A stretch of 64,000 nucleotides of DNA from the NCBI GenBank assembly GCA_029851415.1, contig CM056742.1, forward strand, positions 81,148,748-81,212,747, read 5' to 3'. This DNA is from Eretmocerus hayati. Taxonomy: Eukaryota > Arthropoda > Insecta > Hymenoptera > Aphelinidae. Shown one piece after another: positions 34,416 through 45,700 of the stretch. Position numbers and translations under genes: made by a program. The notes below the pieces were generated by a model. The model made no database searches and had not been told where the DNA came from. It saw only the letters and a program-made list of their open reading frames with translations. Numbering within the stretch: position 1 is the first letter of the stretch; each line of letters begins with the position of its first letter.

Positions 34416-35505
34416 CAGTACCCTCCAAAATTAATGGATAATGGATAGTCTCAGTCAATCAATGAAATCTCCAATGCAGTTCGTGGTATGGAAATTTTGA
34501 AAGAAGCATCTTGAAGATCACAAAAAAATCTATCGATTCATGTGTTTCAAATATTTCAAAAGTTTTCTTTGGTCAATCTCAGACAACGGTGAAATTTCAA
34601 AAAACTCATCCATTAATCAATCACTCGTATTTTTGACGGGATCCATTCGATTGTCAAAATTCTTACGATGTAGATCGTCCAAAAATCTACAAGTTTGGTT
34701 CTTTGTGAAACTTCCCTGCGACCCTGCCTATCTGACACACGAGCTCCGAAAGAAAGTTTCTTATTCACATGGGGTGCTCATGAAGATACCGACGCTGGCA
34801 CTGGTTACATTCTCTCTCGCTCTATTCTGGTTCGAAATTGAATGAAAAAAATATCATAGCACATGATTTCGACGTGAAATGATCTCATTCTTCAGAATAT
34901 TTGATCAGATTTCGTCTCAGATCTGAGGTAACAAGGATTTCTCAAGTTTCATTGCCAAAATAGAAAAATCTCATGTTTCGTTCCCATGGGTCACACTTGA
35001 GACTCGATCTGATGAACTATTCTGGAAGATCAGATCATTTCACGTCGGGACCATGTGCCATGATATTTTTTCCATTCAATTTTGCACCGGCATAGAGCGA
35101 GAGGGAATGGAACAGGTGCCAGGCTCGGTATCTCCATAGGCAGTCTGTGTAATACAAATTTCTCTCTTCAAGCTCGTGGCTCCGGCGGGAAGGGTCGTAG
35201 GAAAATTTTACAAGGTACCAAACTTGTAGATTTTCAGACGATCTACAACATCCCGTGAGAATTTTTGCAATCGAATAAATCCCGTCAAACATACAAGTGA
35301 TTGATTAATGGATAAATTTTTAGAAATTTCAACGTCGACTGAGTCCAACCAAAAAATGCTTTTGAAATGTTTGAAACCCATGAATCGATAGATTCTTTTG
35401 TGATCTTCAAGGTGTTCTTTTTAAAAATTCTATACGACGAACCCCATTAAAGATTTCGTTGGTTGACTGAGACTATTCATTATCCATTAATTTTGGAGGG
35501 TACTG
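34416..35505. mobile_element. 1,090-bp TA-flanked fold-back transposon
   Basis: It begins cagtaccctccaaaattaat and ends attaattttggagggtactg, with arms that remain complementary for several hundred bases (for example gatcgtccaaaaatctacaa against ttgtagattttcagacgatc). It is flanked by TA on both sides. Many array units read gcatgtacgtgtaattatt without it, which fixes the insertion site. Terminal CAGT and the TA duplication fit a Tc1/mariner-like non-autonomous element. No transposase is encoded. Confidence 0.9.
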
Positions 35506-36089
35506 TACGTGTGATTATTGTCTAAGTAGACTCCTGTTTTTCTCTCGGCGAGTATCTTTTGAGACGCAACGTGTAGTGTTTGAACCCGAAATTATTATCT
35601 AAAGAAAATTGTGTCATCTCCTTGATGGTTGTCCTCCAAGCAAGATGGTTTAGTGATCGACGGCGGAACCACTTTCTGAGCAAATTTCTTACATCTCCTC
35701 GGCGGTCATCTCCCACGAGGGATCGTTTAGTGAATAAAGAACTCGAGTCATTGTCGGTAGTCACTAGATTTTATTGAATTTTTATACTTAGTGATAGTTC
35801 GTAAGAGTGCGTGCGGCTGTAAATAAATTTTTCATCAATTATTTTTTCAGGGGATTGGGAATGAATTCTAAACCTATGGAGTAGTAAAGGTTTCCATCGA
35901 TAATATGAATCCATGCAAACATCATTCTCTACATACGAAAGTGATTTTGATCATATTTCTCTTTAGTACACGATGGAATGTGGATATACTTTTGATTATC
36001 TTCGCGACTGTTCATTTTCACAATGGTTTCAGATCTGTTCCTAACGAGAAATGTTCGAATGTTATTTTGTGGTCAAAATATTGAATCTC

Positions 36090-36705
36090 TTTAATCGAAA
36101 AATTGTGTGCAGTAATTTCTTGTACATCTTTGAAAAATAAATCAATAAGGTCTCAACACATTTTTCGATACAAGATCGTCCGTTCCCGTAATAAACGTAC
36201 TTCCGTCTGAGAGTCGTATTAGAAACAAAAAGCTTTACATGAAAGAATATGTACATATGTTTCTTGTTTATCCTTTGAAGATCTACAAATATTCAATGAA
36301 CATATTTTTTGATGAAATGTGTTCCTTTCGAGTTATGGGGTCGAAACCGTGGAAAATGACAGATAAAATACGAGTCTCAGACAAAATACGTTCATTACAG
36401 GAACAGGAGGTCTTATATGGAAAAGTGTGTGAGGGCCCTTTTTTGTTCATCGTTTCAAGTTCCACAAAAAGTTGCTCCACATATTTTTCGATAAAATGTG
36501 TTCCTTCCCAGTTTTTGAGGTTGAAAAAGGGGAAATGATCGAAAAACACGTCTTTTCGCTTTTTTCAAAAAACGGCCCAAGTGGCGATTTTGATCCTTAG
36601 TAGGTTGTGATCCCACAGATGTCCCAAACCATATCTAACAAGAATCCCACTTGCTGTCGTCAGCCAAGGATAGACTTGGTTCAGGACCACCGTGATTATA
36701 TAAAG
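36090..36705. other. Segment interrupting array B, unassigned
   Basis: Array similarity stops after gtcaaaatattgaatctc and resumes at gtgtcatctccctggtggtg. Between them a submodule resembling catttttcgataaaatgtgt occurs two or three times (near 36,160, 36,303 and 36,484). The same submodule is found at 37,895, 46,775 and 51,100, so this may be another part of the repeat superfamily rather than a foreign insertion. Confidence 0.4.
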
Positions 36706-37700
36706 GAAGTCGTGTCATCTCCCTGGTGGTGATTCTTTAAACGAGATGGTTTAGTGATCGAACGTGAAACCAATTTCTAAGTAAAGTTCTTACATATCCT
36801 CGGTGATCATCTCTCACAAGGAATGCTTCAGTGAATAAGAAACTCAAGCAAACGTCGGGAGTCACTCGATTTTCTGAAATTCTTATAATTTCCGATAATT
36901 GTAAGAGCGTTTTACAAGTGCGTGCGGGTGTGTATGAATTTCTTATCAATCAGTTTTCAGTGAGTTGGAAATGAATTTCAAAATCTATGTAGTACATCCA
37001 TGATATGAATCCATGCAAATATCATTTTCTACATATAAAAGCGATTATGATCATATTCTTCCTCAGTACGCGATGGAATTTGAATATGTTTTTGATTATC
37101 TTCGCTATCGTTCATTTTTGCAATGGTTTCAGATCTGTTGTTAACGAGGAATGTTCGAATGTCATTTTATGGTCAAAATATGAAATCTCACGATTAGCAT
37201 TTTTCTATTGTTTGAAAATTATTAAGATCAAAAATAACTCAGAAAATTCTATGATTGGACTCATTTCAATCATATGGTTTTCCGACCAATTAGTTCCAGA
37301 CATGAATTTATGGGAATATCAATTTCTACATCCGAAATCGATTGTGATCATTTTTCTTCCAGTACAGGATGGAATGCGAATATAATTGAGATGATATTTG
37401 AGAATATGAGAAATGTGAATATAATTGAGATGATATTTGAAAATATGAGACGGTGTAGTGCATGTACGTGTAATTATTGTCTAAGCAGACTACTGCTATT
37501 CTCTCAGCGGTTATCTTTCATCACGGATGGTGTAGTGTTTGAACGCAAAATTATTATCTAATCCAACTTATGTCATCGCCCTGGTGGGTATCTCTTAAGC
37601 GAGATGGTTTAGTGATCAAACGTGAAACCAATCCCTCAGTAAGGTTCATTCAGCTCTTCGGTGGTTATCTCCCACGAGGGATGGTACAGTGAACAAGGTA

Positions 37701-37969
37701 CTCAAGTACTTTATCGCTATCTTTATATGCATTTAAGTACATTATCTTCATTCTTACAAGTTTTATCGAAAATTTGTGACTATCAAACCTATCAACCATT
37801 TTCAATCTCTCAGTCTTTGTACAGTTCATGAAAAGCATGTTCAGAAAACGTCCCAAAGCTGTTGTAAATTCGTAATAAGTTCTTCAACATTTTTTTCGAT
37901 AAATTATGGGTAAAAGTGTACTTAGCACCAACATTTGCGTTTAGTCGCGATCTTCAGCGATTATCTCTC
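37701..37969. repeat. Diverged array sequence up to the LINE insertion
   Basis: It contains the submodule with tttttttcgataaattatgg and gtaaaagtgta, followed by tagtcgcgatcttcagcgat and tatctctc, where the LINE begins. The matching continuation (gatggttcattgattta) is found on the other side of both LINEs at 46,494. Confidence 0.6.
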
Positions 37970-38416
37970 TTTTTTTTTTTTTTTTTTTTTTTAAGGTGTT
38001 TGTAGGGCAAATACGCTGCGACGTACGAAGGAGAGGCACCGGTCAGCCAAACACGGCTGGCCAGCACCTCCCCAACAGTCCCGGGCTGGAATCCGCATCG
38101 ATACGGCCATCCGAACCGGGTAAACCCTCTCTTCCTTCTCCGTTGGCGCCGGCCATTGGACAAGGGAGAGATCCACCAACTTACCAATCCGGCCCCGGCA
38201 CCGCGTGAGCATTACTTCAGGGCCGGCGGCGTCTCGCGCTCAGGATCGAGCGTCTCTCTTCTCACGACTCGCAGGTGTTGTTTCCCTTTCTTCGATCTTC
38301 TTCCATCTCTTCATTCTTCATCTTCTTTCTTCTCTCTTCTTTCTTCTCTCTTCCCTCTTCAGTGCATCAGATTCCTCCTGGAATCATTTGGGCCTCTTCT
38401 GTTTCAATCGGCAGAG

Positions 38417-41400
38417 TCACTGTGATTCGCCTGCTTCGAGGCGCCTTACTTCCCTCTCTTTCTCCTCTTTGCGGGTCATCACCAGCTTGATGTATCCGGT
38501 GAGTCTATCCCATGTCTCCTGGTTGCGGAGCAAGTACGGGACGAGATTCTCAGGTGTTAGTTGAGCACCCAGCCATTCATCCAGCTCGGCGCGCTCTCTC
38601 CGGGTGTTGCTGCACTTGAACAGGGCATGTTCGGCGTCATCCCATTCGTCCCCGCATGACTGACATGCTGGGGTCGTCCTCTTCTTGAACCTGGTTAGAT
38701 AGGAACCGAAGCAACCATGATCGCTCAGTGCCTGCGTCGTCCAGTAGTCCATCTCTCCGTGGGTGCGTTCCGCCCACTTGGCTACGTCACGGATCAGCCG
38801 GTGCGTCCATCTGCCGTTTGCAAATGGCGAATCCCACTCAGTTTGCCAATGCTCAAGGGTGGTTTCCTTCTCGTTGTCGCGGATGATCTCCTTCATCGTC
38901 GGAGTGAGTACTCGTTCGGCTCCGATCACTTTCTGGCGGTCCCAGATCCTCACTCGCTCCGCGACGAGCAAGTGGATGGGCGGAGTACTCGCCAATACGT
39001 AAGCCGCATCTCCTGACACAGTGCGGTAGGCACGGATACTCCTCAGGGCCGCTCTTCGGTGGACAGGCCCCATTCTCTTCTCGATGATGGTCTTCTCTAC
39101 TCTCTTCCCCCACACGGGTGCACCGTACAGCATGATGGAGGTAGTGACGGTGTTGAGAAGTGCGCGCCTCTTTTCCTTGGGTCCTCCGATATTCGGCATA
39201 AGCCGCTGGAGCGCCGCACCGACCCTGCTCGCCTTCTGGGCGGCTTCCTGGATGTGCTTCTTGAACGACCACTTGTCATCGAGCCATACACCGAGGTATT
39301 TCAGCTCTGTCTTCCGTGGAATCTCTTGCCCGTTGATATGAAACCGGGGTAGGTCAAACTTCCTACGCCTTGTGACCACGATTGCTTCGCACTTCTTGAC
39401 AGCGAGCTCCAGAAGCCTGCTAATCATCCACTCGTAGACTCGGGCCAGCGCTTCGTTCGCGCGTCTACCCAAGAGTTCCTCGTTGTCAGCCCATACTATG
39501 AGTCCCGCGTCGTCCGCGAAAGCCACTATTATCACTCCTTCTGGCAGTTCGATAGACAGTAAGCTGTCATACTGGGTGTTCCAGTTGAACGGCCCGGAGA
39601 CCGATCCCTGTCCGATTCCGGCGGACAGTACCCGAATCTCTTGTCCCTCGTCGGTGTCGTACACGAGGGTCCTGTTCCGCAGGTAGTCACTCGTGACGGC
39701 TAGTAGATAGGGGGGCACTTTACCTGCTTGGGATTGATAGACTCGCTCCCAGCTCGCGCAGTTGAATGCGTTCTTTATGTCCAACGCAATGATGGCACAG
39801 AATCCTCCTCTTCCTTGGTATGGGTTCCCTACCGACGCTTGAACCCGTTCTTGGACCGCCTCGATCGCGTGCACAGTGCTCCGTCCCTTCCGGAACCCGA
39901 ACTGCAATGGTGATAGCCCACCGCTTTCTTCGTAGGCTTTTTCCACCCTGTTGAGCACCATCCTCTCGTACATTTTCCCGATATTGTCGAGCATGCTGAG
40001 AGGGCGTTGACCTCCTTGACCCTTAGGTATCAGGACCAGCTTCTGGCGTTTCCACTTGTCCGGGAAAGTTCCCGCGCTCAGACAGATGTTGAAGAGGTCG
40101 AGGAGTAGATCTGGCTTGTATTTGAAGACCAGTTTCAGAGCCTCGTTTGGGATGCCATCCAGGCCAGGGGCCTTGCCGTTCGGCATTCTCTTCGCCGCTA
40201 TGAGTAGCTCTTGCATAGTGAAGAGCGGGATGGGGTCTTCGCTCTCCGTAGGGAATGTAACTCTGGGTTCTCCTGCTGGGAAGAGGTCTTCCACGATGGT
40301 GCGCAATGTTGCTGCATCGTTCGGTGCTGGGTTGCCCTTCCGGGGTCGGACCTTTGACATGACCACGCGATATGGCGTGCCCCAGGGGTCTTCGTTAACC
40401 ATGTCGCACAGTTCACCCCAGGACTTCTCTTTGCTCCTCCGGATGGCTAGAACGAGAGCCTTCTTTGCTTCTTTGTACGCTCTGTCATCTTCCGCCAGCG
40501 ATGGTCGTTGCAGCTTCCTTGATCGCCATGCGGTCCTCCTTTTCTTGTTGCTCGTTCTTCGTAGAGCCTTGATCTCATCGGTGATCCAGTACTCTGGTTT
40601 CCTCCAGAAACATGGTGTTGTCCTGCGAGGCATCGACGCGTCGCAAGCTCTCGTGATGGCGGATGTTACCATCGCCACAGCTTCGTCCGAGGCGGAGTTC
40701 ATCGGGAGATCTTCGACTGTTTCTATCGATTCCCGGAATTTCCCCTCATCCAGCTTGCGTACCTGCCACCCCGTCGGTCGCGGTCTGTGTGTCGTCTGTC
40801 TCTGTCTGTCAGTCCTAAGCCGAAACCGAATATGTCGATGGTCACTCAATGTTTCCGTGTCCAGAACCTCCCACGATGTCATACGTCCCATGAGCGACGG
40901 GCTCATGAACGTCAGGTCGAGGACCGAAGACGAACCTCCCTCCCTGGACCGAGTGTCGTGTCGGTGGTAGGTGATAACCCCCGTCTCGTTCGCGAGCACT
41001 AATCCCAATGCCTCCATGGCATCAGCGAGTATTACCCCCCGTCTATCACGCGGCCCCCCGCTCCAAGTCGGTTCCTTGGAGTTGAAATCCCCCGCGATTA
41101 TAACTAGGCCCCCCCATTGCCTCACATCCTCTTCTAGGTCATGGAGCTCGTCTTCGAATTCGTGCATCTTGAGCGACGGCGAATAGTAGCAGCTGTAGAC
41201 TGCTGTGCCCTCTATGGTCTTTCGAGCGAAACCGCGGCCACTAACAGCTGGTCCAGTCTCACGGATCGCAGGATTCATGATCTGGATCACGGCTGTCCTC
41301 CAGTGATCGAATGTGGATCGAGAGAATTCGCGCTTCCGAGGCGGTTCGGAGATAATCAGAACATCGATCCCTCCTTCTTTGGCTACAGCGTGTAGGAGAT

Positions 41401-41548
41401 CGTCTGCGTCCCCGCTCTTCCTGAGGTTGGCTTGGATGAAGCTAGCCATTTCTTCCCTTCCTGCGTCTATATGTGGTTCTTGCCCTCTGGTACGCAGTGC
41501 AGTTGCTGGCCCCAGATCTGTGGTCAGATTTGGACCCGATCGCCACAC
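38417..41548 (-). CDS. LINE ORF2: APE endonuclease and reverse transcriptase, copy 1
   Basis: An uninterrupted 1,043-codon ORF. N-terminal endonuclease motifs include QANLRKS, IISEPPRK, AGDFNSKEPTW (near residue 153) and SDHRHIRF. Reverse transcriptase motifs include KGQGGQRPLSML, QFGFRKGRST, ALDIKNAFN, GIGQGSVSGP, the catalytic FADDAGLIV near residue 675, and LKYLGVWLD. A C-terminal CQSC-x8-H-x4-C motif lies near residue 964. The likely start is the internal ATG at 41,447-41,449 (MASFIQANL), which overlaps the ORF1 stop as ATGGCTAG; the upstream ATG at 41,548 would overlap ORF1 by 107 nt. All key catalytic residues visible to me are kept, so this protein may still be functional, but the element lacks an intact ORF1. 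Confidence 0.92.
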   Translation of the reverse strand: MWRSGPNLTTDLGPATALRTRGQEPHIDAGREEMASFIQANLRKSGDADDLLHAVAKEGGIDVLIISEPPRKREFSRSTFDHWRTAVIQIMNPAIRETGPAVSGRGFARKTIEGTAVYSCYYSPSLKMHEFEDELHDLEEDVRQWGGLVIIAGDFNSKEPTWSGGPRDRRGVILADAMEALGLVLANETGVITYHRHDTRSREGGSSSVLDLTFMSPSLMGRMTSWEVLDTETLSDHRHIRFRLRTDRQRQTTHRPRPTGWQVRKLDEGKFRESIETVEDLPMNSASDEAVAMVTSAITRACDASMPRRTTPCFWRKPEYWITDEIKALRRTSNKKRRTAWRSRKLQRPSLAEDDRAYKEAKKALVLAIRRSKEKSWGELCDMVNEDPWGTPYRVVMSKVRPRKGNPAPNDAATLRTIVEDLFPAGEPRVTFPTESEDPIPLFTMQELLIAAKRMPNGKAPGLDGIPNEALKLVFKYKPDLLLDLFNICLSAGTFPDKWKRQKLVLIPKGQGGQRPLSMLDNIGKMYERMVLNRVEKAYEESGGLSPLQFGFRKGRSTVHAIEAVQERVQASVGNPYQGRGGFCAIIALDIKNAFNCASWERVYQSQAGKVPPYLLAVTSDYLRNRTLVYDTDEGQEIRVLSAGIGQGSVSGPFNWNTQYDSLLSIELPEGVIIVAFADDAGLIVWADNEELLGRRANEALARVYEWMISRLLELAVKKCEAIVVTRRRKFDLPRFHINGQEIPRKTELKYLGVWLDDKWSFKKHIQEAAQKASRVGAALQRLMPNIGGPKEKRRALLNTVTTSIMLYGAPVWGKRVEKTIIEKRMGPVHRRAALRSIRAYRTVSGDAAYVLASTPPIHLLVAERVRIWDRQKVIGAERVLTPTMKEIIRDNEKETTLEHWQTEWDSPFANGRWTHRLIRDVAKWAERTHGEMDYWTTQALSDHGCFGSYLTRFKKRTTPACQSCGDEWDDAEHALFKCSNTRRERAELDEWLGAQLTPENLVPYLLRNQETWDRLTGYIKLVMTRKEEKEREVRRLEAGESQ

Positions 41549-42139
41549 AGCTTAGGCATTTTGGTTTTTCCTTGCAAATCGCAGCAAGGTGCCCTGGTTC
41601 GCCGCATTGGAAGCAGAGTTTTGGTTTCCGTTCCTCTGCCTTCTCTTTTTTGCACCCCGAGGCCTTGTGCCCGTACTCTAAGCAGTTATAGCACCGTGGG
41701 ATGCCACCCTTCTCGCGGATCCTGACTCTGCCCCATCCAACCTTTGGCTCCTTCCAGTCGAGGAGATGGTGGGCCAGTCTCGTTGCGATCGAGACAACAG
41801 CGGTTTGGGTGCCGCGGTAGCCACTCCGGATGGACTTGACTACAACGGCACCCTTCTCGTTTTCTGGTAGGGCCTTCGCGAGGGCATCCCGCACCTTGAT
41901 TATGTCGACATCGTAGTCGACTCCGAGAACCTCGAGGGTCGTGCTGTTTGCTAGACAGTGGACAGCTCCTTCTTGCCCGACGACTGGTGCCAAGGCTGCC
42001 TTGACGGCGGCGACATCGGTGCCCTTCTTGAGTTCAAGAAGGACTTGGCCTTCTTGGGTCTTGCGGATGCCCGTGACCTTGGAGCCTACTTCTTCATCGA
42101 GGTCATCCGTTTTTATCCTGCGCAGCATGTCTGCGTAGG
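41442..42139 (-). pseudogene. LINE ORF1 (Gag-like, CCHC zinc knuckles), 5'-truncated, copy 1
   Basis: The reading frame enters at TYADMLRRIK and ends RRRKGRNG-stop. It has three CCHC-type zinc knuckles: CYNCLEYGHKASGC, CFQCGEPGHLAAIC and CLSCVAIG-x9-NC. This is the RNA-binding protein of the retrotransposon particle. About 230 codons remain; the N-terminal portion expected for this family is missing. The stop overlaps the ORF2 start. Confidence 0.85.
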
Positions 42140-42207
42140 TTAGCCCACCTTGTTTGGGTTAGCCCACCTTGTTTGTTAGCCCACCTTGTTTGTTAGCCCA
42201 CCTTGTT

Positions 42208-42208
<1 letters not shown>
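42140..42208. repeat. Four 17-bp repeats at the LINE 5' junction
   Basis: ttagcccaccttgtttg is repeated four times, the first with a few extra bases, between the truncated ORF1 and the (TC)n tract. The sequence is not part of the LINE in copy 2. It may be filler generated during integration. Confidence 0.8.

Positions 42209-42279
<71 letters not shown>
42209..42279. repeat. (TC)n microsatellite between the two LINEs
   Basis: Nearly pure TC repeat of about 70 bp, running directly into the T-run (42,280-42,301) that is the poly(A) tail of copy 2. Confidence 0.95.
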
Positions 42280-42282
<3 letters not shown>

Positions 42283-42770
42283 TTTTTTTTTTTTTTTTTT
42301 TAAGGTGGTTAGAAGGCAAAATCTGCCTCAGGATCCCTCGGATCCGTCCCCAGACACCGGACTGGTTCAGCTTACGCGGACTACGCATAGCCCACGCAGG
42401 CCATACCAGGCGGGACACGGGTTTGGGTGGGGCCCACCGAGAGGTGGGCCCGGCCGTGTAATATCCCTCTCCCCTCGATGTCCGATACCTAGGGCATCGG
42501 GCAATCAAGAAGGAGATCCACCTGCATCTACCATCTCATCCCGGAACCGCGTGAGCATTACTTCAGGATGAGCGGCATGTCTCGCGCTCGATTGCGAGCG
42601 TTCCTCTTCTCCATCTTCTCTCTTCGGCCACTTGTCGGCATCTTCTGTCTTCATTCTTCATTCTTCCCTCTCTTTCTTCTTTCTTCTCTCTTCTTTCTTC
42701 TTTCTTCCCTCTTCAGTGCATCAGATTCCTCCTGGAATAATTTGGACCTCTTCTGTTTGAGTCGGCAGAC

Positions 42771-45700
42771 TCACTGTGATTCGCCTGCTTCGAGGCGCCT
42801 CACTTCCCTCTCTTTCTCCTCCTTACGGGTCATCACCAGCTTGATGTATCCGGTGACTCTATCCCATGTCTCCTGGTTGCGAAGTAAGTACGGGACGAGG
42901 TTCTCGGGTGTTAGTTGAGCACCCAGCCATCCATCCAACTCGGCGCGCTCACTTTGGGTGTCGTTGCACGTGAACAGGGCGTGTTCAGCGTCATCCCAGT
43001 TGTCCCCGCATGACTGGCATGCTGGGGATGTCCTCTTCTTGAACCGGGTCAGATAGGCACCGAAGCAACCGTGGTCACTCAGTGCTTGCGTCGTCCAGTA
43101 ATCTATCTCTCCGTGGGTGCGTTCCGTCCATTTGGTTACGTCACGTATCAGCCGGTGCGTCCATCTGCCATTCGCAAATGGCGAATCCCACTCAGTTTGC
43201 CACTGTTCGAGGGTGGTCTCCTTCTCGTTGTCGCGGATGATCTCCTTCATCGTCGGAGTGAGTACTCGTTCGGCTCCGATCACTTTCTGGCGGTCCCAGA
43301 TCCTCACTCGCTCCGCGACGAGCAAGTGAATGGGCGGTGTACTCGCCAATACGTAAGCCGCATCTCCTGACACGGTGCGGTAGGCACGGATACTTCTCAG
43401 GGCCGCTCTCCGGTGAACAGGGCCCATTCTCTTCTCGATGATGGACTTCTCTACTCTCTTTCCCCACACGGGTGCACCGTACAGCATGATGGAGGTGGTG
43501 ACGGTGTTGAGAAGTGCGCGCCTCTTTTCCTTGGGTCCTCCGATATTCGGCATGAGCCGCTGAAGCGCCGCACCAACCCTGCTCGCCTTCTGGGCGGCTT
43601 CCTGGATGTGTTTCCTGAACGACCATTTGTCGTCGAGCCATACACCCAGATATTTCAGCTCTGTCTTGCGTGGTATCTCTTGCCCGTTGATGTAAAAATG
43701 GGGCAAGTCGAACTTCCTGCGCCTCGTGACCACTATGGCTTCGCACTTTGGAACAGCCAGCTCTAGGAGCCTGCTGATCATCCATTCGTAGACTCGGGCC
43801 AGCGCCTCGTTCGCGCGTCTACCCAAGAGCTCTTCGTTGTCGGCCCAAACTATGAGTCCCGCGTCGTCCGCAAAAGCCACTATTATTACTCCTTCTGGCA
43901 GTTCGATAGACAGTAAGCTGTCGTACTGGGTATTCCAGTTGAACGGCCCGGAAACCGATCCCTGCCCGATTCCGGCGGACAGCTCTCGAACCTCTTGTCC
44001 CTCGTCGGTGTCGTACACGAGGGTCCTATTCCGTAGGTAGTCGCTCGTGACTGCTAACAGGTAGGGTGGCACTTTACCTGCCTGGGATGCGTACACTCGC
44101 TCCCAGCTCGCACAATTAAATGCGTTCTTTATGTCTAACGCGATGATCGCGCAGAAACCCCCTCTCCCTTGGTATGGTCTCCCCACCGACGCTTGAACCC
44201 GTTCTTGGACCGCCTCGATCGCGTGTACAGTGCTCCGTCCCTTCCGGAACCCGAACTGCATTGGTGACAGCCCACCGCTCTCTTCGTAGGCTTTCTCCAC
44301 CCTGTTGAGCACCATCCTCTCGTACATTTTCCCGATATTGTCGAGCATGCTGAGAGGGCGTTGACCTCCTTGACCCTTAGGTATCAGGACCAGCTTCTGG
44401 CGTTTCCACTTGTCCGGGAAAATTCCCGCGCTCAGACAGATGTTGAAGAGGTCGAGGAGTAAATCTGGCTTGTATTTGAAGACCAGTTTGAGAGCCTCGT
44501 TTGGAATGCCGTCCAGGCCAGGGGCCTTGCCGTTTGGCAGCCTCTTCGCCGCTATAAGTAGCTCTTGCATGGTAAAGAGCGGGATGGGATCTTCGCTCTC
44601 CGGAGGGAATGTCACTCTGGGTTCTCCTGCTGGAAAGAGGTCTTCCACGATGCTGCGCAAGGTTGCTGCATCGGTCGGTGCTGGGTTGCCCTTCCGGGTT
44701 CGGACCTTTGACATAACCACGCGGTATGGCGTGCCCCAGGGGTCTCCGTTAACCAAGTCACACAATTCAGCCCAGCATTTCTCTTTGCTTCTCCGGATGG
44801 CTAGAACAAGAGCCTTCTTTGCTTCTTTGTACGCTCTGTCATCGTCCGCCAGCGATGGTCGTTGCAGCTTCCTTGATCGCCACGCGGTTCTCCTCTTTTT
44901 ATTGCTCGTTCTTCGTAGAGCCTTTATCTCGTCGGTGATCCAGTACTCTGGTTTCCTCCAGAAGCATGGTGTTGTCTTGCGAGGCATCGAAGCGTCACAA
45001 GCTCTTGTGATGGTGGTCGTCACCATATCCACAGCCTCGTCCGCGGTGGAGTTCATCGGGAGATCTCCGGCTGTTTCTATCGATTCCCGGAATTTTCCCT
45101 CTTCCAGCTTGCGTACCTGCCACCCCGTCGGTCGCGGTCTGCGTGTCGTCTGTCTCTGTCTGTCAGTCCTAAGTCGAAACCGAATATGTCGATGGTCACT
45201 CAGTGTTTCCGTGTCCAGGACCTCCCACGATGTCATGCGTCCCATGAGCGACGGGCTCATGAACGTCAGGTCGAGGACCGATGACGAACCCCCCTCCCGG
45301 GACCGAGTGTCGTGCCGGTAGTACGTGATAACCCCCGTCTCGTTCGCGAGCACTAACCCTAATGCCTCCATGGTATCAGCGAGTATTACCCCCCGTCTAT
45401 CGCGCGGCCCCCCGCTGCAAGTCGGTTCCTTGGAGTTGAAATCCCCCGCGATTATAACTGGGCCCCCCCATTGCCTGACATCTTCTTCTAGGTCGTGTAG
45501 CTCGTCTTCAAATTCGTGCGTCTTGAGCGACGGCGAATAGTAGCAGCTATAGACTGCCGTGCCCTCTATGGTCTTTCGAGCGAAACCGCGGCCACTAACA
45601 GCTGGTCCAGTCTCACGAATCGCAGGATTCATGATCTGGATTACAGCGGTCCCCCAGTGATCGAATGTGGATCGGGAGAATTCGCGCTTCCGAGGCGGTT

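Larger units (their letters stand above)
31061..37700. repeat. Array B: continuation of array A
   Basis: The landmark gtgcgtgcggctg recurs about every 828 bp (near 31,415, 32,243, 33,071 and 33,899), then after a 1.09-kb insertion at about 35,806. The unit phase continues directly from array A across the 5.35-kb insertion, so A and B were one array. Units become more diverged and rearranged after 36 kb. No supported gene is present; recurring short ORFs follow the repeat. Confidence 0.9.
37970..42139 (-). mobile_element. R1-clade-like LINE, copy 1 (5'-truncated)
   Basis: A minus-strand non-LTR retrotransposon with ORF1 (Gag-like), ORF2 (endonuclease plus reverse transcriptase), a ~420-bp 3' UTR and a 3' poly(A) seen as a T-run at 37,970-37,992. 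The 5' end is truncated within ORF1. It is about 95% identical in protein to copy 2. The clade is inferred from ORF layout, the apurinic-type endonuclease and the C-terminal zinc motif. Confidence 0.9.

Noticed and set aside
20564..37700. Recurrent ORFs containing TKPSLVGDD-like peptides in arrays A and B
   Set aside because: They recur because the DNA repeats; frames are broken in many units and there is no sign of protein-level selection.
38700..41730. Long plus-strand ORFs opposite the LINE ORF2 (up to 304 codons), also at 43,071-46,224
   Set aside because: Antisense shadows of GC-rich LINE coding sequence, without motifs of their own.
42186..42571. ORFs of Leu-Ser repeats across the (CT)n tracts (also 46,249-46,627)
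   Set aside because: Translations of the microsatellite.
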